DNA of 64,000 nt from Tillus elongatus (taxonomy: Eukaryota > Arthropoda > Insecta > Coleoptera > Cleridae), in contig OZ023269.1 in the NCBI GenBank assembly GCA_964006375.1, positions 129,093,309 to 129,157,308 on the forward strand, given 5' to 3'. How positions within the stretch are numbered: the first letter of the stretch is position 1; each line of letters starts with the position of its first letter. Below, piece by piece: positions 13,760-23,689 of this stretch. The notes under the pieces were generated by a model. The model was not told the origin of the DNA. It saw only the letters and a program-made list of their open reading frames with translations, and did not search any database. The position numbers were made by a program, and so were the translations under genes.

Positions 13760-14080
13760 ACCTACCTATATTTTTAATTACAAAAGTTCTTCTCCATTTC
13801 GTAAATGAATTCGACTGAAGGGAATCTGCTGGACAACTTATTAACAAAATTATTGATGTTATTTTAACTAAGGTCAAATACGGCAAAAATATCGTCGACA
13901 TATCTCAACCCTCCGAAAATACTCGACCGTTCCAGAAAAGTCACTCTCAAATCAGCTCATGAAGAGTTCGGCAACGAAGGAAGACCATGGTTTTCCATCT
14001 TGGTTCCCCCCGTCTGCCGACAAAACTTTCCGCCGACACGAAAGAAACTCTTAGGCCCAGATAGTGAACTTAACTTAATA
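13760..14080 (-). pseudogene. Penelope-like reverse transcriptase fragment
   Basis: Minus-strand reading gives FRVGGKFCRQTGGTKM, then PSLPNSS, then GGLRYVDDIFAVFD and, after a stop, NNINNFVNKLSSRFPSVEF. YVDDIFAVF is the catalytic palm box in the form typical of Penelope-like RT, and the FxVGGKF-x-RQT-x-GT-x-M stretch occupies the place of the preceding motif. Stops and substitutions show decay. Together with the connector at 13136-13345 and the terminal repeat at 14490-14625, all on the minus strand, it outlines one old element. Confidence 0.7.
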
Positions 14081-14194
14081 TATTCCTCCACCTGTATGTC
14101 CGATAAAATATATTATAACACTCTATATATGACTGGCTAAATCCCTTCATCAGATCCAAGTTTAAATCTTCATTGCTAAGTACTAAGAGGAATT

Positions 14195-14410
14195 TGGCGT
14201 GGATAGGAAACAGTGGCCAACTCGGTCACCTGATTTAAACCGATATAACTTTTTTATGGAGACACCTGAAAAGTCAAGTGTACAAAGAGTGGCTAATGAC
14301 TTAGATAACCTACTGGCTCGTATTTTTGATGCAGGACGATCAGTGACTGTTTAGCAAAATCGGTGGTACAGTCTAATAGATATTAATGAGTATTTTCAGC
14401 TGATTTTATT
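14195..14410 (+). pseudogene. Tc1/mariner transposase C-terminal fragment
   Basis: Plus-strand reading KQWPTRSPDLNRYNFF, then after a one-base frameshift LWRHLKSQVYKEW and DLDNLLARIFDAG. WPTRSPDL...FFLW.HLKSQVY is the segment around the third catalytic aspartate (SPD) of mariner-type transposases. It resembles the transposase at 53.7 kb but is a different, older family. The first two catalytic regions are absent. Confidence 0.7.
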
Positions 14411-14489
14411 TTAAAAAATTAAAACGAATCAATGATATGCTAAAATAGTATAATTTTTAACATTCAATGAGTGAAGATTGAAACCCGTG

Positions 14490-14625
14490 ATAAGCACTGA
14501 TAAGTACAATTTGGAGAACCCAATTCATCACAGTACAGTTGTTAGACCTGACGATCGTTTCGCTAACAAAGTGAGCGTCATCAGAGGGGTTAATAAACTA
14601 AGTGAATAAAGACTAGAAATACTAT
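14490..14625 (-). mobile_element. Penelope-like terminal repeat with hammerhead-like motif
   Basis: GATAAGTACAATTTGGAGAA and the minus-strand motif CTGATGA / GCTCAC...GTTAGC / GAAAC / GATC / GTC at 14584-14545, with CCT/AGG as helix I. An inverted partner lies at 16440-16550. Confidence 0.6.
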
Positions 14626-14864
14626 TTATATATTAGTTGCAAAGCAGTTGCGAACAGCGTCCACTAGGGAGGTATACAGACAGACTGACCCCACTGTTGA
14701 GTCTTAAATCCGTGTAATTAAAACTGCATACCTGCTTTTGTAATACTGTGTGTCGTTATCAAATATTACTTCTAGAAAGGATTATTAAGATAACAGTTCG
14801 AACAATGGACTACATGAAACCGGACATACTCTATTCATCGAAACATTTTTGTTCAAATTGCTAA

Positions 14865-14866
<2 letters not shown>

Positions 14867-14950
<84 letters not shown>
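14867..14950. repeat. (TA)n microsatellite
   Basis: Pure TA tract whose end is the exact 5' boundary of LINE J1 copy 1. Confidence 0.97.
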
Positions 14951-14953
<3 letters not shown>

Positions 14954-16430
14954 GCAAAGTCGTAGTATTCATAGTTACGATTATGGATGCCATGCTGCTA
15001 TCACAATATTTTACTTCCATGTGGAAATTTGCCGACATTATCAATATCCCAAAACACAGCAAAGATCCGCTGTTCCCTTAGAACTACAGGTCCATTAGCC
15101 TACCACCAGTCATCGGTAAAATCGCCGAAAAACTAATCCAGAAAAGGCTAGTCTTATTTACCTCTGAGAGCCACATCCTTCATGACGAGCAATTCGGTTT
15201 CAAACACCAGCACTCCACCACAGACCAAGTTCTTCGTGTGGTGGAAAACATCACCGAAGGATTTAATAAAAACAAGTCAACTGGTGCAATATTTCGCTAC
15301 ATTGCTCAAGCCTTCGACAGAGTCTGGCATGCGGGCCTCCAAAACAAACTTCTATCATTTAATTATCCTCTTCCTCTGATTTTGCTAATCAGGTCATACC
15401 TGCAACAGAGGAAGTTCCAGGTCAAACATCTGGAAACCAGATCAAGAACCTACTCAGCCACGGCTGGTCTCGCGCAAGGTTCTGCTATCTCCTCGCTGCT
15501 GTACAATATATTTGTCGCAGACCTTCCGACACTGCCCCTAAACGTGACATACGCACTGTACGCAGACGACACTACCATCCTCAGCAGCTCCGCCCAGCCG
15601 AGGTTAATTACCGAACGTCTACAGACCTAAAGACCGCCGTAGACGAGCTGCAAGGCTGGTATAGGAAATCCCTTCTAGCCACAAACCCCGATAAATGTTC
15701 AGCAGTCCTATTTTCCATGAGGAGACACACACCTGACGAACACGTATCACTGGACAACCGTCTGATTCCCTGGCAAGACCATCATACACCTCAGGGTTTT
15801 CCTCGACAAACGCTTAACATGGCGCCCCCATGTCCAACATGCCCGACGAAAAGTCTCGATGTTCATCTCGAAGCTGTTCCGACTTCTTGATAGAAACTCC
15901 AAATTATCCATGAACAATAAACTGCTCATGTACAAAGTCATAATCCGGCCAGCCTTGACCTATGCATCTCCTCCATGAGCCACCGCGGCCGACATTCACA
16001 TCAAGACCCTTCAAATCATCCAGAATACAATTCGGAGAATGGTTACCCGAGTTTGGTTTGGTTTGTCAGAAACAGTCAGATTCACTCTGATCTGAAAATG
16101 CCTTGAATACTTGAGATTATAACTCTCACGCTTTTCACTCAAATGCTCTTCTCCGTAGTGCCACCGACTACAATGAGCAACTTCCACTTAGGCATAAGCG
16201 CCCGAAGCTTATACTTACCCGATAACGCCCCCGCGGCAAAAACAGAATGGAAACATTCAAACCCAAACGTCATTGTGTGAAACCTTTCCGGCGGAGGTAG
16301 GGACTAAGGTCCGGTACTCCAGGGAGCAGAGTTTTAGTGATTATGAGTCGCACAGTACCTTGATATCCTACGCACTACGGTGTCGTGAATGAGGTCTGCA
16401 TGATGTTCTCCACTCCTGTATCCAAAAACA
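14951..16430 (+). pseudogene. LINE J1 copy 1 (Jockey-type), 5'-truncated
   Basis: Non-LTR RT. Upstream fingers at 14990-15180 read WKFADIINIPK...NYRSISLPPVIGKI. The palm begins at 15238: IFRYIAQAFDRVWHAGL (motif A, catalytic aspartate replaced by tyrosine), GLAQGSAISSLLYNIFVADLP (motif B region) and YALYADDTTIL (YADD intact). A frameshift at about 15630 is followed by the thumb (WYRKSLLATNPDKCSAVLF) and more stops. It ends near 16430 in an A-rich tail (ACAAAACAAAAACACAAAAAA). There is no endonuclease because of 5' truncation. It lies between inverted Penelope-like terminal repeats and starts in a (TA)n tract. Confidence 0.85.
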
Positions 16431-16439
16431 AAACAAAAA

Positions 16440-16550
16440 CACAAAAAATCGCTTAGTTTATTTATCCCTTTCATTACGCTAACTTCGTCAGGTCTAAAAA
16501 ATGCATTGTGGTGAATTGGGTTCTCCAAATTGTACTTATTTTTAACATTC
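16440..16550 (+). mobile_element. Penelope-like terminal repeat, inverted partner of 14490-14625
   Basis: TTACGCTAACTTCGTCAGGTCT and GAATTGGGTTCTCCAAATTG are the reverse complement of the 14.5-kb repeat. The 5' half of the hammerhead-like motif is eroded. Confidence 0.6.
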
Positions 16551-17024
16551 TTTGAAAAACACTTCGAAATTAACTAAGTAATTCCAGCATGTACTGGTTT
16601 CAGAGCAGCAAGAGCTGGAAACTTCTATATTTATGTTTAGCATGTGTGAGTTGAGTACACACGAAGTGATGTCAAAGTTTCGGCAAACTACCCTGAGCAA
16701 GCTAATGAAGTATTAAAATACTCCAGAGTATGATCCAGGAAAGCATGCTCTCTAGTGGCATCTACTTTATTAACAACTTGCACTAATAAGCCACAGTATA
16801 TTTACAATTTGCTTACACGACTCTAGGGATGGTTTGATTTAACGTATCAAATAAAACTCGTATCTACAAGAAAGACTTACTTCTTAGGTTAAACTTACGT
16901 TTCAGATTATTTATTTGCTTTAACGTTTTAGCTCTCTCTGCCTACCTATTTTCAAGCAGAAATAACTGTGTTTACTGGCAGGAGAACAAACAGATTATGT
17001 GAAAGGGTTATGAAACTAATATAC
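16551..17024. other. No gene seen
   Basis: No coding or repeat signal recognised. Confidence 0.55.
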
Positions 17025-17106
17025 AAAAAGTCTGGGCGAAGCAAGTGCGTTATAGTAACGAATTTTTATTAAACAATATATAAAAAGTCTGGACGGAGCA
17101 AGTTCG
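17025..17106 (+). repeat. MITE A terminal repeats, two in tandem
   Basis: AAAAAGTCTGGGCGAAGCAA and, 55 bases later, AAAAAGTCTGGACGGAGCAA, each followed by a GTGCGTTAT-like stretch. No interior or far end. Confidence 0.75.
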
Positions 17107-17342
17107 TTATGATACTTTGTCCCTATATTAGGGTAGAAATGGGCCAGGGCTGACAGTTTGCTAAATTGTTAGTTGGTTGTATACAGTCTCTATTTTTTAA
17201 CACTTTGTGTTATTTGGAGCTGGCGTGACAACATACCACTTGGTTCCGCAACTAGGTGGCGCCACGTTGCTTCGTGTCTTACCACTCAGTGTTGGAAGGC
17301 TGGCTACCATAGTCGTATTACTTTATAGGTGTATTTTCGCTA
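17107..17342 (+). mobile_element. Hammerhead-bearing repeat H, 5' part (split by LINE J1)
   Basis: Matches the reverse complement of 40745-40960 (TTGTTAGTTGGTTGTATACA, GTTATTTGGAGCTG). The copy is interrupted at 17342 by LINE J1 and resumes at 19031 with the ribozyme fold. The last 13 bases, TGTATTTTCGCTA, form the LINE target duplication. Confidence 0.75.
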
Positions 17343-19017
17343 AGAACGCACCGCTGCGTCAGAAGTGCGCTTCGCGCCACCCCAGACGCAACTATCGAGC
17401 CCACAACTTTCGAAGAAGTTTCCCAAATAATCAAATCATTAAAAAATAGGAAAGCTCCGGGATACGATGGAATCTCCAACGTAGTCCTGAAAAACCTCCG
17501 TCGCAAAGCCGTGGTATTCCTAGTTACGATTATGAATGCCATGCTGCGATTTCAACATTTTCCTTCCATGTGGAAAGTTGCCGACATTATCAACATCCCG
17601 AAACCCAGCAAAGATCCGCTGTTCCCTCAGAACTACAGGCCCATTAGCCTACTACCAGTCATCGGCAAAATCGCCTAAAACTGATTCAGAAAAAGCTAGC
17701 TTCATTCACCTCAGAAAATCATATATTCCCGGATGAGCAATTCGGTTTCAGACACCAGCACTCCACCACAGACCAAGTCCTTCGTGTGGTGGTAAACATC
17801 ACCGAAGGATTTAATAAGAACAAGTCAACTGGTGCAATATTTCTTTACATTGCTCAAGCCTTCGATAGGGTTTGGCATGCGGGCCTCCTAAACAAACTTC
17901 TATCATTTAACTATCCTCTCCCTCTGATTCTGCTAATCAGGTCATACCTGCAACAGAGGAAGTACCAGGTCAAACATCTGGGAGCCAGATCTAGAACGTA
18001 CCCAGCCACGGCTGGTCTCCCGCAGGGTTCTGCTATCTCCCCTCTGCTGTACAATATATTTGTCGCAGACATTCCGACAGTCCCCCTAAACGTGACATAC
18101 GCACTGTACTCAAACGACACTACCAACCAAAGCAGCTCCACTCAGCCGAGGCTAATAACGGAAGGACTTCAGTCCGCCGTAGTCGAGCTGCAAGCATGGT
18201 ATATGAAATCCCTTCTAGCCATAAACTCCGATAAATGTTCAGCTGTCCTATTTTCCAAGAGGAGACACACACCTCACGAACACGTATCATTAGACAACCG
18301 TCTAATTCCCTGGCAAGATTCCGTCAAATACCTCGTGGTTTTTCTCGACAAACACTTAACATGGCGCCCCCATGTCGATCACGCCAGAAAAAAAGCCTCG
18401 ATGTTCATCTCGAAGCTGTTCCCACTTCTAAATAGAAATTCCAAACTGTCCATGAACAACAAGTTGCTCATGTACAAAGTCATCATCCGGCCAACGTTGA
18501 CCTATGCATCACCTACATGAGCCACCGCGGCCGCAACACACATCCAGACCCTTCAAATCATCCAAAACAAAATTCTGAGAATGGTTACCGAAGCGCCATG
18601 GTTTGTCCGAAACAGTCAGATTCACTCTGATCTGGAAATGCCTTCGATACTTGAGTTTATAACTCAATTATCCACAACTCAGTTCGCAAAAGCCGCTTCT
18701 CACCCAAATGCTCTTCTCCGTAGTGCCACCGACTACGACGAGCAACTTCCACATAAGCATAAGCGTCCAAAGCTTATACTTACCCGATAAACGCTCCTGC
18801 GGCAAAAACAGAATGGAAACATTCATACCCAAAAAGTCATTGTGTGTATTCTATCAGACGGAGGTATGGACTAAGGTCCGGTACTCCTAGGAAGGGAGTT
18901 TTAGTAAGTAGGTGTACTAAGAGTACAAGTCTCACAGTACCTCGATATCCCACGGCACTACGGTGTCGTGAATGAGGTCTGCATGCGGCATCTCTCTCTC
19001 CTGTATCAAAAAAAACA
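17343..19017 (+). pseudogene. LINE J1 copy 2 (Jockey-type), 13-bp target duplication
   Basis: 5'-truncated insertion bounded by TGTATTTTCGCTA at 17330-17342 and 19018-19030, with an A-rich end (ATCAAAAAAAAC). Reading from 17395: FEEVSQIIKSLKNRKAPGYD (RT finger motif), FPSMWKVADIINIPK, NYRPISLLPVIGKI, one stop, then an open stretch 17786-18520 with FLYIAQAFDRVWHAGL, GLPQGSAISPLLYNIFVADIP and YALYSNDTT. Two catalytic positions are changed: motif A aspartate to tyrosine, and YADD to YSND. Thumb residues WYMKSLLAINSDKCSAVLF and the C-terminal region run to 18790. Inactive. Confidence 0.88.
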
Positions 19018-19029
19018 TGTATTTTCGCT

Positions 19030-19092
19030 ACAATTAGTATACCGTACTGACGAGCTCTAATTAAAGCGAAACCGGTCTACGGTTCTAATTGT
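19030..19092 (+). ncRNA. Type I hammerhead ribozyme, canonical core
   Basis: All conserved core positions are present: CTGACGA (19047-19053), helix II GCT/AGC closing an 8-nt loop (19054-19067), GAA (19068-19070), a two-pair helix III AC/GU (19071-19076) and GUC with cleavage expected after C19077. Helix I is long: ACCGTA/TACGGT (6 bp), a small internal loop (TAT against T), then ACAATTAG/CTAATTGT (8 bp, perfect). The very short self-complementary helix III (ACCGGT) recalls dimer-forming hammerheads of newt, cave-cricket and schistosome repeats and of Penelope-like elements. It belongs to repeat H, and LINE J1 is inserted at its 5' edge. Cleavage itself is untested. Confidence 0.8.
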
Positions 19093-19139
19093 AGTGGGAA
19101 TCCATCTAGCCATATTTCCAGCATGTAATGAATAAATTA

Positions 19140-19575
19140 GTTACTGAAAACTTTTAAAAAAATTAGGGCTGCGGAAAATTGCGAACCTGGAACTTCTACC
19201 CAGCGTGCCGGCGTTTCCCCCGTTCGTTGTAGTTAATAGCTGTTTACTTATTGAAATTAATTAATAATGCATCATATTCACTGTCTACCCACGTCAAAAT
19301 AGTACAATGGAAAAAACCGTAGGCAAATAAGATCATTGTGAGTAACCTAACAAGACTTTTAACTTGCGTTTCAATTTGATCAAATTAATACGACAGATAA
19401 CATAACTATCGGTTAACATTAATGTCATGGAAAAATATGTAGGTGCATTATTTTAAATATGTAAATCAATATTCAAGGCCATAAAAATGTGAATGTGATC
19501 TCGTAAATATTTATAGTCGAAACATAATAAATTGCTGACATTAAATAACAAATATTTTTGAAGCTACAATATTTC
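19140..19575. other. No gene seen
   Basis: No recognised feature. Confidence 0.55.
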
Positions 19576-19650
19576 TAAAAAGTCTGGACACAGCAAGTGC
19601 GTTATGGTAGTCAATTTTCATTAAAATGTATTTAATAACAAATATATCTT
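19576..19650 (+). repeat. MITE A terminal repeat, partial
   Basis: AAAAAGTCTGGACACAGCAA and GTGCGTTATGGTAGTC, then truncated; 19660-19780 is unrelated sequence rich in AACGTCG/AACGTTG words. Confidence 0.75.
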
Positions 19651-19795
19651 TTTTTTAAAGAAAGTTCCTCGCATAACGTCGTCTCATTTAACGTTGTTTC
19701 CTTATAGCGTCGCGGTTTGTTTGAGGCAAATGTATCGTTTAACTGTTGAAACTGATACGGTATAACGTTGTTATTCTAAAAAGAAATGTCTCAAA

Positions 19796-20126
19796 AAGGT
19801 AAAAAAGTATGGACGCAGCAAGTGCGTAATGGTAGTGAATTTTCATGAAAATATTTTTAATAGCAAATATGTATTTTCTCTTAACGAAAGGATGCATGAA
19901 ATTTGGTTACCAATATAACCTATATAGTAGAAACAATGTACCATATTTCATCAAAATGACTTTATTGTTTGAAAATCTACAACAATTTTCCGAAAATAAA
20001 CTTTAAATGTTCCCGAAAAACTGGTTCCTGGCGAACGTACGTTAGGTTAATAGCAAATTGAGCTAAATTTAAAACTTCAATGATAATTCGCTACAATTAC
20101 GCACTTGCTGCGTCCAATAAGAATTT
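19796..20126. mobile_element. MITE A, full length
   Basis: About 330 bases with terminal inverted repeats: left AAAAAGTATGGACGCAGCAA...GTAGTGAATTTTCAT; right GATAATTCGCTACAATTACG...CTTGCTGCGTCC. The interior contains TTGGTTACCAATATAACC and CCGAAAATAAACTT, shared with other copies. No coding capacity. It occurs in at least eight full or partial copies in the window, so it is a main repeat of this genome. Confidence 0.8.
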
Positions 20127-20139
20127 AAATTGGTTGCAG

Positions 20140-20693
20140 AAAAGAACAAGCACTTGTGAAGCTACGGGAAGAATCTACGGCTGTATTAAGAATGGAACGG
20201 TTTCACTAAGTTAGGGCAATAACTAACAACCAGATGTGCTATTCACATTGAATTAAGTCTTAAAAGTTTTTAACTCGTCCTAATGGAATTTGTCACACAA
20301 AAACCCGCTAAAAATTCATCGGAATTACACCAACTGATCAGATAACGGTAAAATGAAATAAAAGATTGATTTTTTTTTAATAAACTGAAGCCACTAACTG
20401 GGATTAAAGGTAAGATGCTTACTGGCAATTAGGCCATTGCTGACCCTTTTTGCTCATCTAAACTAACCTACCCTCCACCTTGAGCTCGAACTCAACGACG
20501 ACAGTGATTTGAAAAATCATCCGCCGCCGGTGAGTTGGAACCGTCGTCCCCCGCGTCCGTATTGGAAAGTCTGAATCGACTTTCCCGCACGGCCACGGAG
20601 GCGCCTAACTGGGATTAGAACGCGTGCTATAGGAGACCACTCTGAAATCTACTCTGTCCCCTTCACGGCTCGGCTATTGACGACATAAGAGAT
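20140..20693 (-). mobile_element. tRNA-derived SINE (family S3), split by SINE S2
   Basis: Body GGAACGGTTTCACTAAGTTA and CTGATCAGATAACGG at 20150-20406; head at 20605-20693 with A box TAGCCGAGCCGTG and B-box-like GCGTTCTAATCCCAG. SINE S2 lies between them with a 13-bp duplication. Confidence 0.75.
20407..20604 (-). mobile_element. tRNA-derived SINE (family S2) with 13-bp target duplication
   Basis: Flanked by CTAACTGGGATTA at 20394-20406 and 20605-20617. On the minus strand the head reads GTGGCCGTGCGGGAAAGTC (A box), a long variable-arm-like part and GACGGTTCCAACTC (B box), resembling a Ser/Leu-type tRNA with extra arm. A second GAGTTCGAGCTC occurs in the body. Confidence 0.75.
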
Positions 20694-21450
20694 GTATCTA
20701 TGGGAACGTGCTCTTGCAGAAATTATTCCCAATAGATTTAGCAAGAGTCCAGAAGGGTTTGCTGCCGTTTGGAGCTTACTTAATAACACAAACACACGCA
20801 CGCAGGAACTCACATCCACGCGCGCATATAAAATTCTGCTCGCAAAGTCGAGTTTCAAAATCTGACAATTTAAAGTTACATAAATAAAGTTTGAATTGTC
20901 TAGAGGCTAACAGTAGCACAGGCTGCAGTTTTTCAGAATACCATTAAAAAAATGACTGCTAAAAAGCATCTTCATTAAGTTAAGTTCTCAATCGATGCAG
21001 CAGGTAAGATATAATTAATGATAGTTTCAATAATAATTGACTATCCGACAATTATATGAAAATGATAATATATTTTTTTGTTCAATACGCAAATGAACCT
21101 GCGAAATCCGGTGTGAACCAAACTTTTTAGAGCATAATTTATCTTAAAATAGATTATAAAACAATGCGTACAGCATAACAATATTAATACAAAAGGTTGG
21201 TATCTTACTCAAAAGAAGTTTAGGAATCTTTGCAAACACTCACCTGTAAAAATAAAAAAATCGTTAGCAATAAAAAACTAACAGAATATTAGAAAATTAT
21301 GAAAAAAAACACAAAATAGTTGCTTGCAGATTGTAAAAATACATGTTCTTAAATAAAATTATGTTTTAAGTAAAACTGGATATCGACGTAGCTTGAAGTT
21401 GTAAAAATTTTTTTTAAATACAATTTAAGTGGCGAACTAACTTTTTTTTT
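20694..21450. other. No gene seen
   Basis: A minus-strand frame of 69 codons (20649-20858) has no recognisable domain and is treated as chance. Confidence 0.5.
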
Positions 21451-21454
21451 AATA

Positions 21455-21775
21455 GATTTCAACAACACACCACGAGGGCTCACAGCTTAAATACTATCGT
21501 ACAGTGGATGTCGACATCGAGGAAAGAGGCAACTTGTTAATTCTGGACTTGAAGGTTTGGAGGTTCGAAGGAGAAGGAAAAACAGTGCCGGCGGGGAATT
21601 CCACAACTTGGAAGTCCTCGGGAGAAAAGAGCGGGCATAACAAGATGTTCTATGTCTGGTGACCTGGACAGTAAAAGGGTGCATTCGCACTGTTCCCCTG
21701 GTAGATATGTTGGGGGCAGCAGGTGGAGGAACTATGGAAGAAAGCTCCTCTGAGCAGTGCCCGTGCAGATATCTA

Positions 21776-21811
<36 letters not shown>

Positions 21812-21880
21812 CACCAACGGCACGTCGGCGGGCAAGGGATGGCAGCCTTTGGGTTAGGGTAGGGTCACCGATGAGACGCA
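21455..21880 (-). pseudogene. LINE J2 3' end (C-terminus and 3' UTR)
   Basis: Starts with poly-T and TTTCAACAACACACCACGAG. On the minus strand it reads HPFTVQVTRHRTSCYARSFLPRTSKLWNS..., the J2 C-terminal segment. A (GA)n tract (21781-21810) has expanded inside the coding region where other copies have only four GA units. It is 5'-truncated near 21880. Confidence 0.85.
21781..21810. repeat. (GA)n expansion inside LINE J2
   Basis: About 15 GA units versus roughly four in the copy at 32520. Confidence 0.95.
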
Positions 21881-23170
21881 TAGCAAATATACCTTGAATT
21901 TGGTATTATAATATTTAGAAAATCTCACAATTCTCAAATGGAACGCCCTCTATTTTATAACATTATTTGATAGTAAAATGAAATGTCTATTGCACTCTAT
22001 TAGGTTTCCCTATACATATATAGCATAGTTTTTGAATGATTCATGCTTTTATAAATTTCACCGAATTAATTAAGTAATTCACTTAAGTTTCCCACCGTTT
22101 TTCTATAAATACAGTTTGTGTAAATTTCACCACTTATTACTTTACTCCCCGAGTTTTTCACAGAGAACAAATTATCCGACGGACCTTCCTTAATCGATAT
22201 TACCTACTACCTATACCTACCTAATTTAGTTTTGGAATAAATAACTTTATCATATTTAATAAATACATAAAAAAAGTATCTACATCTAGTTGATTTTGTG
22301 AATACAGCCATGATGAGATCAAAATTAATGACGTATTACTTTCACAATTATCGCGAAGCAATAAATCACCAAATAACTCTCTCTGTTCCCTGTTTTTTTT
22401 TTTAGTGGAAACCTTAACCCCCAGAATAAATGTCCTATTAATTTGTGGAAAAGGCTCGAAAAATAAATCAGATAAATAGGCTGCTACAAAATATATATGT
22501 AGACGTATTCTCATCATAATAGCCCTTTTGTACCGCTAGTCCCCTTATTCAGCTTGACTGGGTATTCTCTCCTCAAATCTTCCACTAATCAACGCTTCAT
22601 AAACTCCTCACCTCATAACCTCAAAGCCTCATCTTGTAAGGCAAAGTCATTCAGTTTAAGTAACACTTCAAAAAGTAGTTAACCTATTAATTGGCAGACC
22701 TGCTCTTTAACTGTATTATTCTGAATAACAAACCTAATTTTCACTCGTATAAACATTCACTATATACAAGGGGTGTCAAAAATATATAGAACGTGAGAAT
22801 ATCTAATTTATGTTCTTCGTTCTATGTATCTAGTTAAATCATGCAGGATTTCGTCAAGCATAATTATATGGCTGTGTTAGCTTTACAAATCAAGGACTAT
22901 CATAAAAAATGTGTTTATCTTAAAAATATAGGAATATATAAGCCAGTGTTCTTGAAGTTAAAGAAAGTTGGTATCTCAGAAAGAAATGGATATACTTGGA
23001 ATTTTTGGAGCACGCGAGATTTGATAGAAATTTAAGGTGACTACTTAGGACACGTCAAAATTGTATTTTGAAGCTGTCAAAGTTTGGAGGTAACGCACTT
23101 GTTTTTAATCGAACACGCCCTGTGTTATTGCATTTTTGCATTTTCCATCAAAACATAAAGCACCTTTGTA
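21881..23170. other. No gene seen
   Basis: 1.3 kb of AT-rich DNA. Frames of 98 codons (22221-22517, minus) and 64 codons (22841-23035, plus) show no known domain. Confidence 0.5.
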
Positions 23171-23174
23171 AGAA

Positions 23175-23505
23175 AAGCAATTCGGGACGCAGCAAGTGCA
23201 TTATAGTAGCGAAATTTCGTTAAATGTTTCAAATTTAAATAGCTCAATTTGCTATTAACCTATAAGGTTCACCAAGAAATCAGTTTTTTCGGGAACACTT
23301 TAAGTTTACTTTCGGAAATATTTGTACATTTTCAAACAATAAAGTTATTTTGATGAAACATTGCACATTGTTTCTACTATATAGGTTATACTGGTAACCA
23401 AATTTGATGCCTGCTTTCTTTAAAAAAAAAACACACATATTTGCCATTAAAAAAGATTTTTATGAAAATTCACTACCATAACGCACATGCTGCGTCCATA
23501 CTTTT
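23175..23505. mobile_element. MITE A, full length
   Basis: Ends: GGGACGCAGCAAGTGCATTA and AACGCACATGCTGCGTCCAT in inverted orientation. Interior CTACTATATAGGTTATACTG and TTGATGCCTGCTT as in other copies. Confidence 0.8.
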
Positions 23506-23689
23506 TCATATATCGAACATTATTACATGCATGAAAATACCCAACAGCATATGTAGTGAAGAAAAAAAGGCTTTTGAAATAAAAAAAATCCGAATTATTA
23601 TCATGTGCCCGCGAACGTACTGTTATTGGTCGTGACGTACTTGGACAGTGAATAAATGACGTGTTTACATTTGCCCTTTGGTATGATAA

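Noticed and set aside
22221..22517. 98-codon minus-strand frame
   Set aside because: No recognisable domain; codon content follows the local AT bias.
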